Shown piece by piece: positions 61,558-64,000 of a stretch of DNA of 64,000 bases. The stretch is from Streptomyces qinglanensis (lineage in GTDB: Bacteria; Actinomycetota; Actinomycetes; Streptomycetales; Streptomycetaceae): contig NZ_FOGO01000001.1 in assembly GCF_900111245.1 (NCBI RefSeq), positions 1 through 64,000 of the forward strand, given 5' to 3'. Both the position numbers and the translations under genes were made by a program. Position 1 is the first letter of the stretch; each line of letters begins with the position of its first letter. Under the pieces are notes generated by a model that was not told the DNA's origin, did not search any database, and saw only the letters and a program-made list of their open reading frames with translations.

Positions 61558-62655
61558 TCAGCGCACCACGCGCCCCCGCAGCACCACGTGACTCGGGGCT
61601 TGCAGTACGCGGACGTCGGCGCGCGGATCCGCGTCGTAGAGGACGAAGTCGGCGGGCGCGCCCTCGGTGAGACCGGGGCGGCCCAGCCAGTCCCGGGCGG
61701 CCCAGGTGCTCGCGGCGAGCGCGTCCAGCACCGGTATACCCGCCGTCACCAGCTCGGCGATCTCCTGGCCGACCAGCCCGTGCGCCAGCGAACCGCCCGC
61801 GTCGGTGCCGGTGAAGACGGGGACACCCGCGTCCCAGGCGGCCCGCACGGTGTCGTAGCGGCGGGCGTGCAGGGAGCGCATATGGGCGGCCCAACGGGGG
61901 AACTTCGCCTCGCCGCCCGCGGCGAGGGCCGGGAAGGTGGCGATGTTGACCAAGGTGGGCACGATGGCGACGCCGCGCTCGGCGAAGAGCGGGATGGTCT
62001 CCTCGGTCAGCCCGGTGGCGTGCTCGATGCAGTCGATCCCGGCCTCCACCAGGTCGCGCAGCGAGTCCTCGGCGAAGCAGTGCGCGGTGACCCGGGCACC
62101 CTCCTCGTGCGCGGCCGCGATGGCCTCCTCGACGGCCCAGCGCGGCCAGCAGGAGCTCAGATCGCCCTCGTCCCGGTCGATCCAGTCGCCGACGAGCTTG
62201 ACCCAGCCGTCGCCGCGCCGCGCCTCGCGGCGGACGTACGCCGCCAGGTCGCCGGGTTCGATCTCGTGCGCGTAGTTGCGGATGTAGCGGCGGGTACGGG
62301 CGATGTGGCGGCCGGCGCGGATGATGCGGGGCAGCTCGTCACGGTCGTCGATCCAGCGGGTGTCGGAGGGCGATCCGGCGTCGCGCAGCAGCAGCGCGCC
62401 CGCCTCCCGGTCGGTGAGCGCCTGCTTCTCGCTGGTCGAGTCGTCCACCGGGCCGTGCGCGTCCAGCCCGACGTGGCAGTGCGCGTCCACCAGCCCCGGG
62501 AGCACCCAGCCGGTCAGCACGTCGGGCCCGGTGCCGCCGGACGCGGCGGGCCGCCGGTAGGTGACGTGCCCGTCCACCACCCACAGCTCGTCCCGTACGT
62601 CCTCGGGCCCGACCAGCACCCGCCCCTTGATATGCAGACTCGCGCGCTCGCTCAT
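61558..62655 (-). CDS. amidohydrolase family protein
   Basis: 365 aa. Metal-dependent TIM barrel: the HxH motif is VDAHCHVGLD near residue 63, a Lys in GWVKLVGDWI, a His in ARVTAHCFAEDSL, a further His in GIDCIEHATGLTEET, and Asp in FTGTDAGGSLAHG. Similar to imidazolonepropionase-type or organophosphate acid anhydrolase-like members; substrate unknown. ATG at 62653-62655. Confidence 0.88.
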   Translation of the reverse strand: MSERASLHIKGRVLVGPEDVRDELWVVDGHVTYRRPAASGGTGPDVLTGWVLPGLVDAHCHVGLDAHGPVDDSTSEKQALTDREAGALLLRDAGSPSDTRWIDDRDELPRIIRAGRHIARTRRYIRNYAHEIEPGDLAAYVRREARRGDGWVKLVGDWIDRDEGDLSSCWPRWAVEEAIAAAHEEGARVTAHCFAEDSLRDLVEAGIDCIEHATGLTEETIPLFAERGVAIVPTLVNIATFPALAAGGEAKFPRWAAHMRSLHARRYDTVRAAWDAGVPVFTGTDAGGSLAHGLVGQEIAELVTAGIPVLDALAASTWAARDWLGRPGLTEGAPADFVLYDADPRADVRVLQAPSHVVLRGRVVR

Positions 62656-63116
62656 GCCCGCACTGTACGAGTGCGGGGCGCCGCGGCGTCCAGAGCGCCC
62701 GCGGTGGGGCGGTCCGGCGGGAGACGCCGGTGTGAACACCGGCGGATCCGAAAGCGAAGAATGCGGGCGACGGATCCGCCGAAAAGGCAGACACGTCGTA
62801 GGCTCCAGCTTTACGATGCAATCCGGGTCACATTTCCGATGCAGGGGCCCTTATTCTTCTGCCCGCTTTCCGCAAGCTCAAACGCTAAGATTTTGTTACC
62901 TGTGACTCGCTAATCCGGGGCCGGTACCGACGACGTTATAGCACTGTGACGTACTCCACAGGTCGACTGCTATACACGGACACATCCGCCTAAATTGGGG
63001 CCGATCCCGGCGGGTCTGCGCGCCCGCACGCCCGTGCGCGATAACACATGGACCCCCTTCCGCGTAACCCCTCTCCCCCGTGCAGTTTCAGATTCTGCTG
63101 GGTAAATTGAATTCAC
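62656..63116. promoter_or_regulatory. 461-bp regulatory region upstream of ectA
   Basis: Clearly less GC-rich than the rest, notably 62805-63000. A -10-like TAAATT (63103-63108) lies 8 nt before the ectA ATG. CTGTG (62944-62948) and CACAG (62957-62961) form a short inverted repeat, and GTTAC at 62896 resembles half a GlnR site, but neither is convincing alone. Ectoine genes usually answer to salt and heat; no named operator can be assigned. Confidence 0.5.

Positions 63117-64000
<884 letters not shown>

Noticed and set aside
62944..62961. Crp-type site before ectA (CTGTG-N8-CACAG)
   Set aside because: The spacing and the inner bases do not fit the Streptomyces Crp consensus; left as weak only.

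Overview
The window is typical high-GC actinomycete chromosome and most likely Streptomyces or a close relative. Genes use GTG starts freely, third positions are strongly G/C, and the gene set includes a chaplin (ChpE-like), Spo0M, a FadR-type GntR regulator, a DUF3099 protein, ectoine genes and an Asp23/AmaP cluster. The left edge is the 5' end of a 16S rRNA gene read leftwards. The right edge cuts the start of ectB. No CRISPR array, prophage or transposase gene was found. Most of the window is conserved core chromosome, so the novelty lies in regulatory sites, repeats and small ORFs.

Layout. 1-518: 16S 5' end and its leader/promoter. 519-8.6 kb: 3-methyladenine glycosylase, Spo0M, barstar, PEBP, HNH nuclease, TSUP exporter, an SPFH/NfeD membrane pair, a single ABC ATPase and an unknown protein. 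8.6-13.8 kb: chaplin, a two-component pair, and a large FHA-ABC half-transporter. 14.2-18.9 kb: serB, a SixA-like phosphatase, two small membrane proteins, an MFS transporter and a divergent GntR regulator. 19-24.2 kb: fabG-fabI, tyrS, DUF3099, a small Cys protein and moaA. 24.2-24.95 kb: a 0.7-kb intergenic island of palindromic repeats. 25-32.4 kb: acetate symporter with its DUF485 partner, secreted subtilase, sterol-desaturase-like enzyme, exonuclease-BRCT protein and SURF1. 32.4-37.6 kb: an unusual SDR, a six-gene Asp23/AmaP envelope cluster and an enoyl-CoA hydratase-like enzyme. 37.7-43 kb: small HTH protein, ABC-F ATPase, unknown 483-aa protein and alpha/beta hydrolase. 43.1-44.7 kb: PiT phosphate transporter behind a likely PHO box. 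44.75-53.8 kb: cobalamin riboswitch and a cobalamin operon (leader ORF, cobD, cobQ, chelatase, cobO, cobB, CobE-like, cobC). 53.9-55.7 kb: S33 peptidase and DUF1992 protein. 55.9-59.8 kb: iron-siderophore ABC importer with an iron box. 60-62.7 kb: AccD-AccA fusion and amidohydrolase. 63.1 kb to end: ectAB.

Working units. fabG and fabI share an operon preceded by two copies of a palindromic 22-mer. The cobalamin genes overlap by 1-4 nt almost throughout and sit under one B12 riboswitch, apparently read through a 35-codon leader ORF. cobN, the large cobaltochelatase subunit, is not in this stretch. The iron ABC genes overlap and lie directly under a near-perfect iron-box palindrome. The GntR regulator and MFS transporter diverge from one 19-bp palindrome that also carries two facing -10 elements, so both mRNAs are probably leaderless.

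All calls are by eye from sequence and family knowledge; no database search was run. Start codons and operators are the least certain parts.
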